Translations under genes and position numbers: made by a program
In this document: positions 1 through 9,441 of the stretch, one piece after another
How the letters are laid out: each line of letters begins with the position of its first letter
Position numbering within the stretch: the first letter of the stretch is position 1
Notes under the pieces: generated by a model
What the model was told of the DNA's origin: nothing
What the model saw: the letters and a program-made list of their open reading frames with translations, nothing else
Database searches by the model: none
Source of the DNA: Pandoraea terrae
Lineage (GTDB): Bacteria > Pseudomonadota > Gammaproteobacteria > Burkholderiales > Burkholderiaceae
Assembly (NCBI RefSeq): GCF_902459695.1
Contig: NZ_CABPRZ010000012.1
Coordinates: 115,868-179,867, forward strand
Direction: 5' to 3'
Length of the DNA: 64,000 nt

Positions 1-771
1 TTGCATGCCCCACACAAGTCGCAGGCCGACGTCGAGCGGCACAAAGCGGTCGTCGCGACCCCAGATGACCAGCGCCGGCGCGGCAATTTCGCCGAGACGC
101 GGACCGTAGTCGGTGAACTGCTTCGGATTCGCCGCGAGACTCTTCACGAAATTCTCGAGGTGGTCGCGCCTGGCAAGCATGTTGTCGAGCCGTGCCTGCA
201 TCAGTTCTTCTGTCAGCGTGCTGGTGTCGTAGACGAAGATGCCGAGCATCTTCCTCAAGTTTTCCAACGTCGGATCACGATACAACCCCTGCAACAGCTT
301 GATGCCTTCAGTGGGCATCGGCACGAACTGGCTTGGCCCGCCGGTGCCGCCGCCCATCAGCACGAGCTTGCCGACGCGCTGCGGATGCGCAAGCGCAAAC
401 GCCACTGCACTGTGCCCCCCCATCGAATTGCCGAGAATGTGCACACGGTCGATGCCGAGCGTATCGAGCAGCCCCTCCAGCACGCGCGCGTTCAGCTCAG
501 AGCGCGAGCTCGTGCAAACGATCGGATCACTCTTGCTCCAGCCCGGGCAGTCCATCAAGATCACGCGATAGCCCGCGTTCACAAGCGGCTCGACGTTGCG
601 ATTGAAGTTGGCCCAGCCGCTCGCGCCCGGTCCCGAGCCGTGCAGCATCACAATCGTTTCGCCGCCCGTACCCGCGTCGTTGTAATGAATCCGGAGATCG
701 ACATCTCCTTCCCTGACCTCGGCAAACCGGCTTGTGGATGCCTCGGTAATCGTTTGCGCGGTGGCAATCAT
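1..771 (-). CDS. mhpC: 2-hydroxy-6-oxonona-2,4-dienedioate hydrolase (C-C bond hydrolase), 3' end outside window
   Basis: Alpha/beta-hydrolase of the meta-cleavage pathway; it splits the ring-fission product of 2,3-dihydroxyphenylpropionate into succinate and 2-hydroxypentadienoate. The 257 visible residues include the oxyanion segment [10 protein letters not shown] near residue 44, the nucleophile elbow GNSMGGH (Ser116) and the acid-loop motif WGRDDRFVP near 237. The catalytic His and about 30 C-terminal residues lie beyond base 1. The ATG at 771 is preceded by an AAGGAA ribosome site. It is the last visible gene of the mhpA-B-D-T-C run; mhpF and mhpE may follow outside the window. Family assignment is firm; the exact substrate rests on the neighbours. 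Confidence 0.9.
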   Translation of the reverse strand, partial: MIATAQTITEASTSRFAEVREGDVDLRIHYNDAGTGGETIVMLHGSGPGASGWANFNRNVEPLVNAGYRVILMDCPGWSKSDPIVCTSSRSELNARVLEGLLDTLGIDRVHILGNSMGGHSAVAFALAHPQRVGKLVLMGGGTGGPSQFVPMPTEGIKLLQGLYRDPTLENLRKMLGIFVYDTSTLTEELMQARLDNMLARRDHLENFVKSLAANPKQFTDYGPRLGEIAAPALVIWGRDDRFVPLDVGLRLVWGMQ

Positions 772-847
772 GTGATATTCCTTTTGACGCTAATCCGATG
801 GTGGTGAGGAGCGCCCGCGCTTTCCGGCGCGCGCAGGCACGTTGAAC

Positions 848-2077
848 CTACTGCGCGGGGCGCGCGGCGTAATGCGGCCTATACCGGCCGACCACGAGCA
901 ACGCGGCGGCGGCCGCGATCACGATCAGCGGAATGCTGGCCATCACCAACATCGACGCACTTTGGCCGAGTGCAAGCAGTTGTCCGGCAACGAGCGGCCC
1001 CAGAAACGAACCGACCCGCCCGACCGCCACTGCCGCACCGACGCCCGTACCCCGTACTTCCGTCGGATACGCGTGGCCCGCGAGCGCATACAGCACCGAC
1101 TGCCCGCCGACCAGGAACAATCCGCACAGAAGCCCGCCACAGGCCGTCGCGACATTGCCGTTTGCACTCGCCAGCATCGCAAGCGCGACCGCGATCCCCA
1201 CATACATGCCGATCACCGTGCGACGCCCGCCCACGCGGTCCATCATGTTCGCTATCCCGATGGCACCGATGCCGCCGCCGAGGTTGAACATCATCAGCAC
1301 GACGCTTGACTGAACGCGCGTGAGGCCGCGCGAGAGCACCATGGACGGCAACCAGTTCATCAGGAAGTACAGCACGGTCAGCGTACCGAGATAGCTGATC
1401 CACAGAACCATCGTCGTGCTCGCGCGGCCCTCGCGCCACAAGGCATGGACGACACCCGACGTGCCGTACGCCGACCTTTCCGCCTTCGACCTGACAAATT
1501 GCGCGGACTCGCGCAGAAACAATGCAAGCAACGGCACCGTCAGAAGCGGCCCAAAGCCACCCACGTAGAACACGCTGCGCCAGTCCGCGTCGCCCGGGCT
1601 CAAGATGCCGATCACCGCGGCCAGCGCCGCGCCAAACGGCATCCCGCAGTACATTGCGCCAACCGCCGTGTTGCGCTGCTTCGGCGAAGCCGCTTCGGAG
1701 CACAGCGCAATCAGGTTCGGCATTGCCGCGCCGAGTCCCAGTCCGCAAAGGAACCGTGCGGCCAGCAGACCCTCGAAGTTCCAGACCCGTGTCGTTGCAA
1801 GCGAGAACAAGCCGAACAGCACCACCGACAACATCAGGACTTTCTTGCGCCCCAGCCAATCTGCCAGTCGTCCGCCAAGTGCGGCGCCCGGCAAAAGGCC
1901 GATCGCGCCGGCGCCGAATGCCCAGCCCATCTGTTCGACCGTGAGCGAAAATTCGCGCGCGATGCGCGGACCTGCCAGTCCCGCAGACTGCAGGTCAAGT
2001 CCTTCCAGTAATGCGACGATCAGGCAAAGTGCGATCGTGGGTGCGCTACTCGTGCGCCCCGTTTGTGGCGTGTTCAT
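848..2077 (-). CDS. mhpT: MFS aromatic acid transporter (MhpT-like)
   Basis: A 409-residue, 12-helix major facilitator of the aromatic acid:H+ symporter group. Helix 1 carries the diagnostic DLQSAGLAGP segment (residues 28-37), and loop 2-3 carries GRLADWLGRKK, the MFS signature. It lies between mhpD (92 bp upstream) and mhpC (76 bp downstream) on the same strand, so it probably imports 3-hydroxyphenylpropionate or a related phenylpropanoid for the pathway. In E. coli mhpT is at the far end of the mhp cluster; here it is embedded in it. The substrate is inferred from context. Confidence 0.85.
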   Translation of the reverse strand: MNTPQTGRTSSAPTIALCLIVALLEGLDLQSAGLAGPRIAREFSLTVEQMGWAFGAGAIGLLPGAALGGRLADWLGRKKVLMLSVVLFGLFSLATTRVWNFEGLLAARFLCGLGLGAAMPNLIALCSEAASPKQRNTAVGAMYCGMPFGAALAAVIGILSPGDADWRSVFYVGGFGPLLTVPLLALFLRESAQFVRSKAERSAYGTSGVVHALWREGRASTTMVLWISYLGTLTVLYFLMNWLPSMVLSRGLTRVQSSVVLMMFNLGGGIGAIGIANMMDRVGGRRTVIGMYVGIAVALAMLASANGNVATACGGLLCGLFLVGGQSVLYALAGHAYPTEVRGTGVGAAVAVGRVGSFLGPLVAGQLLALGQSASMLVMASIPLIVIAAAAALLVVGRYRPHYAARPAQ

Positions 2078-2169
2078 GCATGCGTCTCCAATGTATGGGT
2101 TTCAATTCGCGCTTGCCGGCGATTGTTTTTCTGTCGCGATGTCACGTACCGCGTGGGCCATCGCCGCGA

Positions 2170-2958
2170 TTAATCGGTGAAGGTTGCGCGGACACTGCCA
2201 AGGGCATCGATCTGCGCGGTGAAGGTGCCGGGCTGCGTGACCGTCACCATTGGGCCGAGCGCGCCGGTCAGGACCACGTCGCCGGCGCGCAGCGGCGTGC
2301 CGAGCTGTGCCATGCGGTCCGCGAGCCAAACCGCCGCGTTCAGCGGATTGCCGAGACAAGCCGCGCCGCTGCCGCGCGACAGCACTTCGTTGTCGCGCGA
2401 TAGCGTCATCGCGCACGCTGCGAGATCGATCTCTGCGAGCCGCACGGGACGGCTGCCGAGCACGAACAGCCCGCTCGACGCGTTGTCCGCGACCGTGTCG
2501 ACAAAGCGGATATCCCAGTCACGAATGCGGCTGTCGACCACTTCGATGGCGGCCAACGCGTAAGCACTTGCGCGCAGGACGTCGGCAAACGTATGTTTTT
2601 CGTGGGTGAGATCGTGTTCGAGCACCAACGCGATCTCCGCTTCGATCTTCGGCTGGATCAGCCGCGTGAGCGGCATTGGCTCGCCGTCACCGTATGCCAT
2701 CGTCGCGAACAGCGCGCCGAAATCCGGTTGATCCACCCCCAGTTGACGCTGCACTGCGAGTGACGTCAGGCCGATTTTTCGGCCGACAATGCGTTCGCCG
2801 GCCGCACGCCGCATGTCGACATTCACCTGCTGCACGGCGTAGGCCATCGCAATGTCGTCAAGGGAAATCTGACCGCGCACAGGCGCCATCGGTTGGCGTG
2901 CCGCTTCTGCTTCACGCAACTGCACGGCCAGGGCTTGAATGGTGTTCTGATCGGACAT
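2170..2958 (-). CDS. mhpD: 2-keto-4-pentenoate hydratase
   Basis: A 262-residue protein of the fumarylacetoacetase-like hydratase family; it adds water to 2-hydroxypenta-2,4-dienoate to give 4-hydroxy-2-oxovalerate. Recognisable segments are GRKIGLTS (about 59-66), the metal-binding PKIEAEIALVLE (about 103-114) and the C-terminal GDVVLTGALGPM. Length is normal for MhpD. It starts 24 bp after mhpB stops, behind a CAAGGAGTATTCG ribosome site, so it is co-transcribed with mhpA and mhpB. The downstream aldolase (MhpE) and acetaldehyde dehydrogenase (MhpF) are not in the window. Confidence 0.92.
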   Translation of the reverse strand: MSDQNTIQALAVQLREAEAARQPMAPVRGQISLDDIAMAYAVQQVNVDMRRAAGERIVGRKIGLTSLAVQRQLGVDQPDFGALFATMAYGDGEPMPLTRLIQPKIEAEIALVLEHDLTHEKHTFADVLRASAYALAAIEVVDSRIRDWDIRFVDTVADNASSGLFVLGSRPVRLAEIDLAACAMTLSRDNEVLSRGSGAACLGNPLNAAVWLADRMAQLGTPLRAGDVVLTGALGPMVTVTQPGTFTAQIDALGSVRATFTD

Positions 2959-2982
2959 CGAATACTCCTTGGGCGATACGCA

Positions 2983-3927
2983 TTACGCCGTGACCGGCGT
3001 GGCATGCATGGCGGCGAAACCTGCGATCCACTCGGGAATTGCACGGTAATAGTCAAGCGACGCGCGGTAAGGACCGTAGGCGGCGAGCGCACCGAACGCG
3101 GCCACCCACGTGCGGATCTCGTGCGCGGACTTGCCCGCGTCGCGTGTAATCGCGTTGTTGTTCATACCGTCAACCGTGGTCAGTTCGCCGGACGCGAGCA
3201 CCGCGAGAAAGGCACGGTCCCATTCGGGGTTGAGCGGATGCAGATGGCTGTCGCCCGCTGTGAACGCCTGCGCGGCAGCAAGCGTGCGCGCCTGGCGCGC
3301 CGCACGCGAATCAGCCGACGGATTGCGGCCCGCGATCAGACGTTCTGCCACTTCCGCGCTGGCGCCGGCGAGTTCCGGGACAGGCGGCTCGTGCGAAATT
3401 CCGCCCGAGCCGACCACCAGCACGCGCCTTTCCGTGCGTGACAGGAAGCGCCCGATCGCATCGCCGAGCAGCCGTGTGCGGCGCAGCGTCGCCATCGGCG
3501 GCGCCACGGAATTGATGAACACAGGAATGACCGGATACTGGTCGAGACCGCCGGTGAGCACCTCAAGCGCCTGCGCGCAGCCATGGTCAACCTGCATCCG
3601 ATACGACAGCGACACGTCGACATCGCTTGCGAGCACGGCTTCCGCCACCGACTGCGCGAGTTCGCCGGGCACTGCCAGCGGGCCCGCCAGGCTGTTGAAG
3701 TCGCCGATCGCGCTGGCTGCGGCGCCAATGCAAAACGGCGGCATCATGTCGTAGAAGAAGCCGTTATAGTGATCCGGCGCAAACACGACGACAAGCTCCG
3801 GATCGAACGCGCGCACACGCTCATGCGCTGCGGCTTGCACGCGCTCCACTTCCGCCACGACTTCGGGCGCGGGGTCGAAATAGCCGTGCAACGGCGTGTG
3901 CGACAGGCATTCAAGTTGAATCGGCAT
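2983..3927 (-). CDS. mhpB: 2,3-dihydroxyphenylpropionate / 2,3-dihydroxycinnamate 1,2-dioxygenase (extradiol)
   Basis: Class III (LigB-type) extradiol ring-cleavage dioxygenase that opens 2,3-dihydroxyphenylpropionate between C1 and C2 using Fe(II). The 314-residue length matches the family. The two catalytic histidines of E. coli MhpB fall at exactly the same numbers here: His115 in MQVDHG and His179 in SGGISHE. The PDHYNGFFYDMMPP segment near 51 supplies metal ligands. The ATG lies 1 base from the mhpA stop (TGACATG), indicating translational coupling with the preceding hydroxylase. Confidence 0.96.
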   Translation of the reverse strand: MPIQLECLSHTPLHGYFDPAPEVVAEVERVQAAAHERVRAFDPELVVVFAPDHYNGFFYDMMPPFCIGAAASAIGDFNSLAGPLAVPGELAQSVAEAVLASDVDVSLSYRMQVDHGCAQALEVLTGGLDQYPVIPVFINSVAPPMATLRRTRLLGDAIGRFLSRTERRVLVVGSGGISHEPPVPELAGASAEVAERLIAGRNPSADSRAARQARTLAAAQAFTAGDSHLHPLNPEWDRAFLAVLASGELTTVDGMNNNAITRDAGKSAHEIRTWVAAFGALAAYGPYRASLDYYRAIPEWIAGFAAMHATPVTA

Positions 3928-3928
3928 G

Positions 3929-5809
3929 TCAGGCTCCTACGGCGAGGGCAATGTCACGGTCGCAGACGGGTTGCGACATCGGCGCATGGCTTGCCGTGGC
4001 ATCGCGCCGCGGCGCATGGGTCAGCGCAAGCTTTCCGGCCAGTTCGACGATGGCGTCCGACACCTGCTGAGGCGTACACACGCCCGCCACGAAACGGTCA
4101 GGGCGCAGCAACACCACCGATTCCGGCTGGCGGCTGAACCATTCCTTCAAACGGCCACTGACATCGCCAATGGCGATCACGCTGGCAGGCACATCCTCGG
4201 TATGACGCAACTGCACGTCCGGCTTCGCAATCACAAAACACGCGCCAAGTATTTCCCACACCTCACGCGCCTGCGGCGTGAGCCCGAAAGTCGGGTCGGC
4301 GCCCCAGCCAATCACGGCAAAGCGGTTGCCGATCGCGTCGTCGAGCAGCACAACGCTCCCTTCGGGGTTCCGGACACGCGGCTGGATGAACATGCGGCCC
4401 ACCGGCGAGCTGCCGAGCGGATCACGGCCGTAGGCAAGACGCCCGACGAATGAATCGCGCTTTTCGCTCATCAATCCGAGCATGCGGCCCGGCGCGGAAT
4501 TGCCGGCACGCTCGAGCATGCGCGCGAACCCGCCGCCGGTCTGCCGTGGTTCGAGCAGGAGTACTACGCCGGCCTCGTATCGCGGCATCGGCTTGAAGCG
4601 CATTTCGACAAAGTAGCGCTTCACAGACGGGAAAAAGTCGAGGCAGCGCACGAACGCATCGCGAAAGCGCGCGCCGAAGCGCGTGGTCGGCGCGAAGATG
4701 TCGCCGGCCACTTCGGAAAGATGGATCATGGAGCGCGCATGCGCGCGGCGCTCGACCGTATAGGTGTCCAGCAAGTGATGATGCGCGAGTCCCTTCGCCA
4801 CCATTGCAAGCTTCCAGCCAAGGTTGTTGGCATCGCGAATGCCGCTGTTGTAGCCTTGCCCCTGCCACACCGGCATGATGTGCGCGGCGTCGCCAGCCAG
4901 CAGCACACGATCAACCCGGAATGTGTTCGCCAGCCGCGCGTTGTGCGTGTACACCCGCTTGCGGATGTAGTCCACTTTGTCCGGGTTCGCGACGACCTTG
5001 CGAATCAGCGCCGCCAAGTTCTCCGGCTGCGACAGGGCTTCCTCCGTCTCGCCCGGCATGACCATGAACTCGAAGCGCCGAATGCCGTGCGGCAGCGCCG
5101 CCGACACATAGGGCCGCTCGTGGTCGCAATGCAGGTAGACATGCGGTGAACCGATCGGGTCATTGCGAACGTCAACGACAATCCATTGATTCGGCTTCGT
5201 GCGGCCCTCGAACGGCACGTCGAGCACACGGCGCACAAGACTGTTGCCGCCGTCCGCACCGACCATGTACGCGGCCCGCAACGCGCGCCGCACACCGCCG
5301 GCGTCTTCCATTTCGATCGTCACGCCGGCCGCGTCCTGGCGGAAGCTGTCAACCGAGTGGCCGAACAGCACCTGGACGTGCGGGAAGCGCTTGAGTCCTT
5401 CGTACAGAATGCGGTCGGCGAGCGGCTGGATGAACGCGTTGCGGCGCGGCCAGCCAAACTCGTCGGTGCGCGGCTCGATCGACGCGAAGCAGTGGCCGGA
5501 CTTCGTAACGAAGCGCATCCAGTGGTCCGGCGTGGTGTGTGGCAGCAGGGCGTCGGAGAGGCCCACGGCCTGGAACACGCGCAGCGCCTCGTCATCAAGG
5601 CCGATTGCCCGCGGATAGTCGATGATCTGATCGAGCTTCTCGACCACCACAACGCGCACGCCCTGCGAGCCAAGGATGTTGGCGATCATCAGGCCGACCG
5701 GCCCGGCGCCGATGATGGCGACGTCTGCGGAAAGGGCGGCCGACGGGTCCGCCGCCGGCGAATGGATGCGACGCTCCGAATGCATCGCCGGATAGGCAGG
5801 ATTTGCCAT
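3929..5809 (-). CDS. mhpA: 3-(3-hydroxyphenyl)propionate/3-hydroxycinnamate hydroxylase
   Basis: FAD-dependent monooxygenase (626 residues) that hydroxylates 3-(3-hydroxyphenyl)propionate to the 2,3-diol with NADH and O2, the first step of the pathway. The ADP-binding GAGPVG motif is at 34-39, followed by VVVEK. The FAD ribityl-binding [25 protein letters not shown] motif lies in the middle, and a thioredoxin-like C-terminal domain follows, as in PheA/TfdB-family hydroxylases. First gene of the operon, with an AAGGAGAC ribosome site before the ATG at 5809 and a predicted promoter at 5845-5873. Confidence 0.96.
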   Translation of the reverse strand: MANPAYPAMHSERRIHSPAADPSAALSADVAIIGAGPVGLMIANILGSQGVRVVVVEKLDQIIDYPRAIGLDDEALRVFQAVGLSDALLPHTTPDHWMRFVTKSGHCFASIEPRTDEFGWPRRNAFIQPLADRILYEGLKRFPHVQVLFGHSVDSFRQDAAGVTIEMEDAGGVRRALRAAYMVGADGGNSLVRRVLDVPFEGRTKPNQWIVVDVRNDPIGSPHVYLHCDHERPYVSAALPHGIRRFEFMVMPGETEEALSQPENLAALIRKVVANPDKVDYIRKRVYTHNARLANTFRVDRVLLAGDAAHIMPVWQGQGYNSGIRDANNLGWKLAMVAKGLAHHHLLDTYTVERRAHARSMIHLSEVAGDIFAPTTRFGARFRDAFVRCLDFFPSVKRYFVEMRFKPMPRYEAGVVLLLEPRQTGGGFARMLERAGNSAPGRMLGLMSEKRDSFVGRLAYGRDPLGSSPVGRMFIQPRVRNPEGSVVLLDDAIGNRFAVIGWGADPTFGLTPQAREVWEILGACFVIAKPDVQLRHTEDVPASVIAIGDVSGRLKEWFSRQPESVVLLRPDRFVAGVCTPQQVSDAIVELAGKLALTHAPRRDATASHAPMSQPVCDRDIALAVGA

Positions 5810-5844
5810 GAAACGCGTCTCCTTGACTCTGTGATTTTGATGTG

Positions 5845-5873
5845 AGTCTAGGTTCGGCGAGACGGGGCCTCAA
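5845..5873 (-). promoter_or_regulatory. predicted sigma-70 promoter of the mhpA operon
   Basis: Reading on the minus strand, TTGAGG (5873-5868) and TAGACT (5850-5845) are separated by exactly 17 bases. This predicts a start near 5838, about 30 bases before the mhpA ATG. The weak -35 is usual for an activator-dependent promoter. Confidence 0.55.
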
Positions 5874-5885
5874 CTATTTCCGAGA

Positions 5886-5906
5886 AATGTGCGTAGAATG
5901 CACATT
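5886..5906. promoter_or_regulatory. predicted MhpR operator (perfect inverted repeat)
   Basis: AATGTGC and GCACATT form a perfect 7-bp inverted repeat around a 7-base spacer. The centre (5896) is 58 bases upstream of the predicted mhpA start. From memory, the E. coli MhpR site has the same GTGC...GCAC form and is centred near -58, so both sequence form and spacing match an IclR-type activator site. It lies 23 bases before the mhpR ATG, so autoregulation is possible. Confidence 0.65.
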
Positions 5907-5928
5907 ATTGATTTTTATAGATTTTCCA

Positions 5929-6750
5929 ATGACAAAGTACGCGAACGTGAGAGGGCTTGCGCGTGGTTTGCTGGTGCTGCAGGCGCTCAATTCAATGGAA
6001 AACGGGCGGGCGACGAGTCAGCAGATCAGCGATGCAACGGGCTTGCACCGAACCACCGTTCGACGGCTGCTGGAAACGCTCGTCGAGGAAAACTTCGTGC
6101 GGCGCAGCGCGTCGGACGACAGCTTCCGGCTCACGCTCAACGTGCGCTCGCTCAGCGAGGGGTTCACCGATGACGAACGTATCGCGACAGTCGCCCCGCC
6201 GATCATGGGGCAATTGCTGCAACGCGTCGTGTGGCCTTCCGACCTCACAACGCCCGATGGCGACGCAATGATCATTCGGGAAACCACGCATCGCTTCAGC
6301 CCTCTCTCGTTCCATCGTTCGATGGTGGGCCGGCGGCTGCCGATGTTGCTAACCGCAGCGGGACGCGCGTATTTCTCGATGTGCCCCGACACCGAGCGCG
6401 ATGACATTCTCGAGGTATTGCGCTCGGGCGCCGGCGGCCAACAACAGCAAATGCTTGCATGTGACGAAGCCTACGTTCGCAATCTGATCCGGCAAACCCG
6501 TGCCGATGGCTTTGGCTCGAATCATGGCGACTGGTCGGATCAACGCAAGATCGGCGCGGTGGCAGTTGCGGTCAGGTCACACGATCGCGTGCTGGCGAGC
6601 CTCAACGTGGTTTATCTGGCGCAGGCCATCACGCCCGCGGAAGCGACGCGGCGCTTCGTACCCGAGTTGCAACGCGCGGCCCAGGACATGGCCGACGCGC
6701 TTGACGTCGAGGAAACGGAAGCGCCCGCCCAGCGCGGTCGGCACGTGTAG
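5929..6750 (+). CDS. mhpR: IclR-family activator of the mhp operon
   Basis: A 273-residue IclR-family regulator, divergent from mhpA. The N-terminal winged helix-turn-helix spans about 5-70 (SQQISDATGLHRTTVRRLLETL); the effector-binding domain follows, with GRRLPMLLTAAGRAYFS near 135-151. I chose the ATG at 5929 (MTKYANVRG) rather than the in-frame ATG at 5842, because the latter would put the inverted repeat at 5886-5906 and the mhpA -35 inside the gene, and because 273 residues matches known MhpR length. It probably activates mhpABDTC when bound to hydroxyphenylpropionate. Confidence 0.92.
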   Translation: MTKYANVRGLARGLLVLQALNSMENGRATSQQISDATGLHRTTVRRLLETLVEENFVRRSASDDSFRLTLNVRSLSEGFTDDERIATVAPPIMGQLLQRVVWPSDLTTPDGDAMIIRETTHRFSPLSFHRSMVGRRLPMLLTAAGRAYFSMCPDTERDDILEVLRSGAGGQQQQMLACDEAYVRNLIRQTRADGFGSNHGDWSDQRKIGAVAVAVRSHDRVLASLNVVYLAQAITPAEATRRFVPELQRAAQDMADALDVEETEAPAQRGRHV

Positions 6751-6754
6751 CGCA

Positions 6755-6768
6755 CCGCCGCGCGGCGG
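6755..6768. terminator. GC palindrome between convergent genes, possible terminator
   Basis: CCGCCGCGCGGCGG is a perfect 14-base palindrome in the 20-bp gap between the mhpR stop and the liv operon stop. It has no T-run on either strand, so bidirectional termination is only suggested. Confidence 0.3.
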
Positions 6769-6770
6769 CC

Positions 6771-7787
6771 TCACCCGCCTATCCGGGACAGGATTCCATG
6801 ACGTGCTGCCGTGCGCCTTGCGGTCAGCTTCTGCTGCCAGTCGAGCCATTCGCCCACCATGCCCCGACGGAACAACAGCACGCACAAGACGAAAATTCCG
6901 CCGGTCACCACGCTGACCATCGTTCCTAGCCCGGCAAAGCCCTGCCAGCCGGTCCATTGCGCGAGCGCATTGCCGATGTCGCCAAGCCTGGTCTCCAGCG
7001 AGACGATAAGCAAGGCACCCACGACCGGGCCGAAGCGTGTCCCCATTCCCCCTACCAGCGTCATCAGGATCACTGATCCCGACAACATCCAGTGCACATC
7101 GCTGAGCGTCGCGAAGCCCAGCACCAGGGTCTTGAGCGCGCCGGCGAGACCCGCGACGGCAGCCGACAACACGAACGCCAACAGCTTGAAGCGGTCGACC
7201 TGATAGCCCAGCGAAATCGCGCGCGCTTCGTTTTCCTTGATGGCGGACAGCACGCGGCCGAACGGCGACGCCACCACACGCGAGAGGAAGGCGAACGTGG
7301 CGGCAACGATGGCCACGACCACGTAATACAGCGTCAGGTCGCGATCGAGCGACAGGCCGAACAGGGCATTGCGGGGTACACCCTGCAGGCCGTCCTCGCC
7401 GCCCGTGAACGGTGCCTGCAGGCAGAAGAAGTAGAACATCTGCGCGAAAGCCAGGGTGATCATCGCGAAATAGATCCCATGACGGCGAATCGCCAACAAA
7501 CCGAAGACGAGCCCGAACGCCGCGCCGGTCGCCACGCCGGCGACGAGACCAATCAGTGGCGACAAGCCCAGGTCGCGCATGATATAGCCGGCGAAATACC
7601 CTGCACCGCCAAAGAAGGCGGCGTGTCCGAACGACAAGAGTCCCGTGTATCCGAGCACCAGATTCAGCGAACATGCGAACAAGGCAAAGCACAGCACCTT
7701 CATCGCGAACACGGGATAGACACCAAGCGCCGGCAGCGCGAGCAGCACCGCTAACAGGCAATAATCGAAACGGTAATTGCGCATCAT
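6771..7787 (-). CDS. branched-chain-type ABC transporter permease (LivM-like)
   Basis: A 338-residue inner-membrane permease of the LivM family, last gene of the minus-strand operon starting at 14013. It contains the permease signature NLVLGYTGLLSFGHAAFFG (about 40-58), the RRHGIYFAMITLAFAQ stretch and the cytoplasmic coupling loop SPFGRVLSAIKENEARA. Two adjacent ATGs (7787 and 7784) are possible starts. The LivH stop is 5 bases upstream, so the two permeases are translationally coupled. Cargo is unlikely to be simply leucine: the operon begins with an aromatic hydroxylase, which suggests an aromatic acid (inference). Confidence 0.9.
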   Translation of the reverse strand: MMRNYRFDYCLLAVLLALPALGVYPVFAMKVLCFALFACSLNLVLGYTGLLSFGHAAFFGGAGYFAGYIMRDLGLSPLIGLVAGVATGAAFGLVFGLLAIRRHGIYFAMITLAFAQMFYFFCLQAPFTGGEDGLQGVPRNALFGLSLDRDLTLYYVVVAIVAATFAFLSRVVASPFGRVLSAIKENEARAISLGYQVDRFKLLAFVLSAAVAGLAGALKTLVLGFATLSDVHWMLSGSVILMTLVGGMGTRFGPVVGALLIVSLETRLGDIGNALAQWTGWQGFAGLGTMVSVVTGGIFVLCVLLFRRGMVGEWLDWQQKLTARRTAARHGILSRIGG

Positions 7788-7792
7788 CTCTC

Positions 7793-8683
7793 TCACTTGT
7801 TGGCCGAACCGCCGAACAGACCGTTGGGGCGCGCCAGCAGCACCAGCGCCATGATCACGAACACCACGGTGGCCGAGGCCTCCGGATACCAGAGCTTGGT
7901 CAGCCCTTCCACCACGCCCAGCACCAGCCCCGTCACCACCGAGCCGGCGATCGAGCCCATGCCGCCGATCACGACGATCGCGAAAACCGTCACGATCATC
8001 GGCTGTCCCATGAGCGGCGAGACCTGCGTAATCGGTGCCGCAAGTACTCCGGCGAAGGCGGCAAGCGCCGCACCGAATGCATAGGTCAACGTGACCATCA
8101 GCGGCACGTTGACGCCGAACGTTTCGACGAGGCGAGCGTTTTCGGTGCCCGCACGCAGTAGCGCGCCGACCCGCGTGCGCTCGATGGCGAACCACGTCGC
8201 AGTGCAGGCCGCGAGCGACGCAACCACGACCCACGCGCGGTAGTTCGGCAGCACCATGAATGGCAGGCGCGTGGCCCCGGCCAGCAGTGCTGGCCCGTCG
8301 AACGGCATGCCCGACACGCCGTAAGCCGAGCGTCCCAACCCTTCGATCACGAGCGTGAGGCCCAGCGTGAGCAGCAGACCGTAGAGATGATCGAGTTTGT
8401 AGATGCGAGAGAGCAGCCCCCGCTCCAGCGCCGCGCCGAGCAGCCCCGCGGCGAGCGGCGCCAGCGCAAGCATGGCCCAATAGTCGAGCCCAAGGTATTG
8501 GGCGCCCATCCACGCCACCAGCGCACCGGTCATGAAGAAGGCGCCGTGGGCGAAGTTGATGACGTTGAGCAAGCCGAAAATAACCGACAGGCCCAGGCTC
8601 AATACCGCGTAGAAGCAGCCGTTGACGAGGCCGAGCATCAACTGGCTCAGCAACACCGGCAGGGGGATATCAAAGGGATTCAC
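7793..8683 (-). CDS. branched-chain-type ABC transporter permease (LivH-like)
   Basis: A 296-residue permease of the LivH family. Hallmarks are LGLSVIFGLLNVINFAHGAFFMTGA near residue 30-54 (the LivH motif), ERTRVGALLRAGTENARLVETFGVNV in the cytoplasmic loop, and a VIGGMGSIAGSVVTG C-terminal helix. The start is a GTG at 8683 with an AGAGG ribosome site 8 bases upstream; upstream in-frame codons belong to the livF-like gene. It starts 11 bases after the LivF-like stop. It pairs with the LivM-like protein to form the pore. Confidence 0.9.
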   Translation of the reverse strand: MNPFDIPLPVLLSQLMLGLVNGCFYAVLSLGLSVIFGLLNVINFAHGAFFMTGALVAWMGAQYLGLDYWAMLALAPLAAGLLGAALERGLLSRIYKLDHLYGLLLTLGLTLVIEGLGRSAYGVSGMPFDGPALLAGATRLPFMVLPNYRAWVVVASLAACTATWFAIERTRVGALLRAGTENARLVETFGVNVPLMVTLTYAFGAALAAFAGVLAAPITQVSPLMGQPMIVTVFAIVVIGGMGSIAGSVVTGLVLGVVEGLTKLWYPEASATVVFVIMALVLLARPNGLFGGSANK

Positions 8684-8694
8684 GTCATTGACCT

Positions 8695-9441
8695 CTAGAC
8701 ATTGAGCAACGCCTGCAGCGCCGCCGTATGCGTCGCGAGCTCGGGCGCTTCGAAGCGCAGCACGATGCAGCCGTGCTCCATCACGTAGAAGCGATCGGCC
8801 AGGGGCGCCGCAAACCGGAAGTTCTGTTCGACCAGCACGATCGTGTAGCCTCGCGCCTTGAGGGTCTGGATCATGTGGCCTAGCGTGCGCACGATCGCCG
8901 GCGCGAGGCCTTCGGAGATCTCGTCGAGCAGCAGAAGCCGCGCGCCGGTACGCAAAATGCGCGCGATCGCCAGCATCTGCTGCTCGCCTCCGGACAGGCG
9001 CGTTCCCGGGCTGTGCCGCCGTTGCGCGAGATTGGGGAACATTGCATAGATCTCGTCGAGCGACATCCCGGCGGGTCCGGTGCCGGGCAGCAGCGGCGGC
9101 AGCAGCAGGTTTTCCTCGCACGACAGGCTTGCGAAGATGCCACGCTCCTCAGGGCAGAACCCCACTCCGCAACGGGCGACCCTCCGCGTAGGCAGGCCGA
9201 TGGTCTCGCGCCCGAACACGCGCACGGACCCTTCTCGCGTGTCGGTGAGTCCAAGTATGGCGCGAAGCGTAGTGCTGCGCCCTGCACCGTTGCGGCCCAG
9301 CAGGCTGATCACTTCTCCCTGCCCCGCGACCAGATCCACACCGTGCAGGATGTGTGACTCGCCGTACCACGCCTGCAGCCCGGAGACCTCCAGCGCCGCC
9401 TGCACGCCGGTCTGCGTCAGAAACGTTTCACCCGCCTTCAT
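8695..9441 (-). CDS. branched-chain-type ABC transporter ATPase (LivF-like) with Walker A Lys-to-Arg
   Basis: A 248-residue ABC ATPase of the LivF family. The ABC signature RLSGGEQQM and Walker B LLLLDEISEGLAP are intact, and the switch region keeps VEQN. The Walker A motif reads GRNGAGRSTT: the invariant Lys is Arg55 (CGC codon, 9277-9279 on the minus strand). The homologue in the second transporter at 20649 has the normal GRNGAGKTT. Lys-to-Arg usually cripples ATP hydrolysis, so this subunit may depend on the LivG-like partner or be impaired. It overlaps the livG-like gene by 4 bases (ATGA). Confidence 0.9.
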   Translation of the reverse strand: MKAGETFLTQTGVQAALEVSGLQAWYGESHILHGVDLVAGQGEVISLLGRNGAGRSTTLRAILGLTDTREGSVRVFGRETIGLPTRRVARCGVGFCPEERGIFASLSCEENLLLPPLLPGTGPAGMSLDEIYAMFPNLAQRRHSPGTRLSGGEQQMLAIARILRTGARLLLLDEISEGLAPAIVRTLGHMIQTLKARGYTIVLVEQNFRFAAPLADRFYVMEHGCIVLRFEAPELATHTAALQALLNV

